A DNA stretch of 12,659 bases from a bacterium (lineage in GTDB: Bacteria; Patescibacteriota; Minisyncoccia; Phycocordibacterales; Phycocordibacteraceae): the NCBI GenBank assembly GCA_021813835.1, contig JAKAJJ010000009.1, positions 1-12,659 of the forward strand, given 5' to 3'. The notes under the pieces are model-generated. The model saw only the letters and a list, made by a program, of their open reading frames with translations. It was not told where the DNA came from and made no database searches. How positions within the stretch are numbered: position 1 is the stretch's first letter; every line of letters begins with the position of its first letter. Position numbers and translations under genes: made by a program. Shown here piece by piece: positions 11,915 to 12,659 of the stretch.

Positions 11915-11943
11915 ATTTCATCACAAAAATCGCGTCGCCGCAA
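11915..11943 (-). promoter_or_regulatory. Promoter for infB-rbfA
   Basis: On the minus strand TTGCGG (11943-11938) and TGAAAT (11920-11915) are 17 bp apart. The -10 ends 9 bases before the infB ATG, so the mRNA would have almost no leader. It shares a 56-bp region with the divergent NifS-like gene. Confidence 0.5.
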
Positions 11944-11948
11944 TCGTG

Positions 11949-11954
11949 TAAAAT
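11949..11954 (+). promoter_or_regulatory. -10-like element of a leaderless start (NifS-like gene)
   Basis: TAAAAT at 11949-11954 lies exactly 7 bases before the ATG at 11962, matching the spacing at 3319-3332. The hexamer overlaps the infB promoter region, so the two divergent genes may affect one another. Confidence 0.48.
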
Positions 11955-11961
11955 GAGCGGT

Positions 11962-12659
11962 ATGTTCCGGACGCGCACCTACCTCGATTATGCGGCGGGC
12001 GCCGCCGCGAACCCGTCTTCGCCGCACCGGGAGGGGCTCCGGGCGAAGAAAATCCTCGACGGCGCGCGCGCGAAAATCGCGCGCCTCGTCGAGGCGAAGC
12101 CGGACGACGTCGTTTTCACGAGCGGCGCGACGGAAGCGAACGCGCTCGCCATCCTGGGGCACATCCGCGCGCTTCGCGCTCTCGGCGGGAGAGCGCATTT
12201 TTTATACCTGCCGAGCGCGCACGCTTCCGTCGTCGAGAATGCGCGCCTTCTCGCCGCGGAGGGCGTTGCCGTCGAGGAACTTCCGCTTGCGGGCGCGCGC
12301 GTCGACCTCGGGCGCCTGCGCGAGATGCTGAGGGAAGAAACGGCGCTCGTCGCGATGGACGCCGTCTGCGGCGAGACGGGCGTCGTCTGGAACACGCGCG
12401 AGGTGCGGCGCACGCTCGACGAGGCGCGCCCGGACGGCCCGCGTATTCTCCTTCTTGCGGACGCGAGTCAGGCGCCGCTTACCGAGAAGCTGTCGCGGGA
12501 GCATTTCGGCGCGGATCTGCTCGTCCTCGACGCGTCGAAGGCGGGCGCGCCGCGCGGCATCGGAGCGCTCATCGCGCGCCGCAGCATCCCGCTTCTCCCG
12601 CTCTACCGCGGCGGCGGCCAGGAGCGCGGCGCGCGGCCCGGGAGCGAGACGCCGGATCT
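11962..12659 (+). CDS. NifS/IscS-like class V aminotransferase (cysteine desulfurase family), partial
   Basis: A PLP enzyme of the cysteine desulfurase group, cut by the window end (232 residues seen). Typical parts are FTSGATEANALAI (52-64), 'PSAHASVVENARLL' with H87 at the ring-stacking position, 'ADASQAP' with D167 and Q170 expected to contact PLP, K193 as Schiff-base lysine, and 'GGGQERGARPGSETPD'. Odd points: the N-terminus reads YLDYAAGAAANPSSPH, so about 20 residues between the usual YLDNAATTP and GNPSS..H motifs are missing. The NNE of the V-N-N-E motif is CGE (136-138). The usual SxHK is DASK. It may therefore be a divergent desulfurase or a relative with another substrate. The catalytic cysteine loop is outside the window. 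The start follows a leaderless-type -10. Confidence 0.82.
   Translation, partial: MFRTRTYLDYAAGAAANPSSPHREGLRAKKILDGARAKIARLVEAKPDDVVFTSGATEANALAILGHIRALRALGGRAHFLYLPSAHASVVENARLLAAEGVAVEELPLAGARVDLGRLREMLREETALVAMDAVCGETGVVWNTREVRRTLDEARPDGPRILLLADASQAPLTEKLSREHFGADLLVLDASKAGAPRGIGALIARRSIPLLPLYRGGGQERGARPGSETPD

Noticed and set aside
10958..11956. 332-residue plus-strand open frame
   Set aside because: It is antisense to infB and consists of Arg/Asp/Glu-rich shadow sequence.

Overview
The window looks like chromosome from a GC-rich member of the Patescibacteria (Candidate Phyla Radiation), probably a Parcubacteria/Kaiserbacteria-like lineage. The reasons are a very short IF-2 that begins at its G domain, several paralogues of the small two-helix T4SS-pilin-like family typical of these genomes, a PaaX-like regulator with a Cas2-like fold, mostly leaderless or Shine-Dalgarno-free genes, and tightly packed small genes. 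The assignment is inference from gene content and style.

Left part (1-3284, + strand): the 3' end of gyrA, then a two-gene AT-richer unit (a 2-deoxyribosyltransferase-like small protein overlapping a stand-alone NIF3 C-terminal-like domain protein). Next is a PaaX/Cas2-like regulator bracketed by two copies of an inverted-repeat motif. Last is an orphan gene with a strong ribosome binding site and its own terminator.

Middle part (3319-7700, + strand), the most interesting block: a SAM-dependent methyltransferase, a membrane-anchored ABC-type solute-binding protein without any permease, and six tandem paralogous pilin-like genes. Most are joined by ATGA overlaps or gaps of 0-13 bp. The pilins share a two-helix core but differ in their exported N-terminal parts: two carry cysteine-rich domains, two have only a signal peptide, and two lack a signal peptide. 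Together they look like one surface-structure locus, perhaps for attachment, DNA uptake or host contact.

Right part (7709-11920, - strand): read in its own direction this is infB-rbfA, tRNA-Cys(GCA), tRNA-Leu(TAA), an orphan gene, an aminotransferase class IV gene, tRNA-Lys(CTT), tRNA-Leu(TAG), and a second orphan membrane gene ending in a terminator that faces the pilin block. Each orphan gene has its own promoter placed just 3' of a tRNA-Leu gene, a strong ribosome binding site and a terminator. Genes of recognised function in the window lack such sites.

Right edge (11949-12659, + strand): a divergent, apparently leaderless NifS-like PLP enzyme gene cut by the window end. It has a shortened N-terminus and altered active-site residues. 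No stretch above 300 bases lacks a gene.
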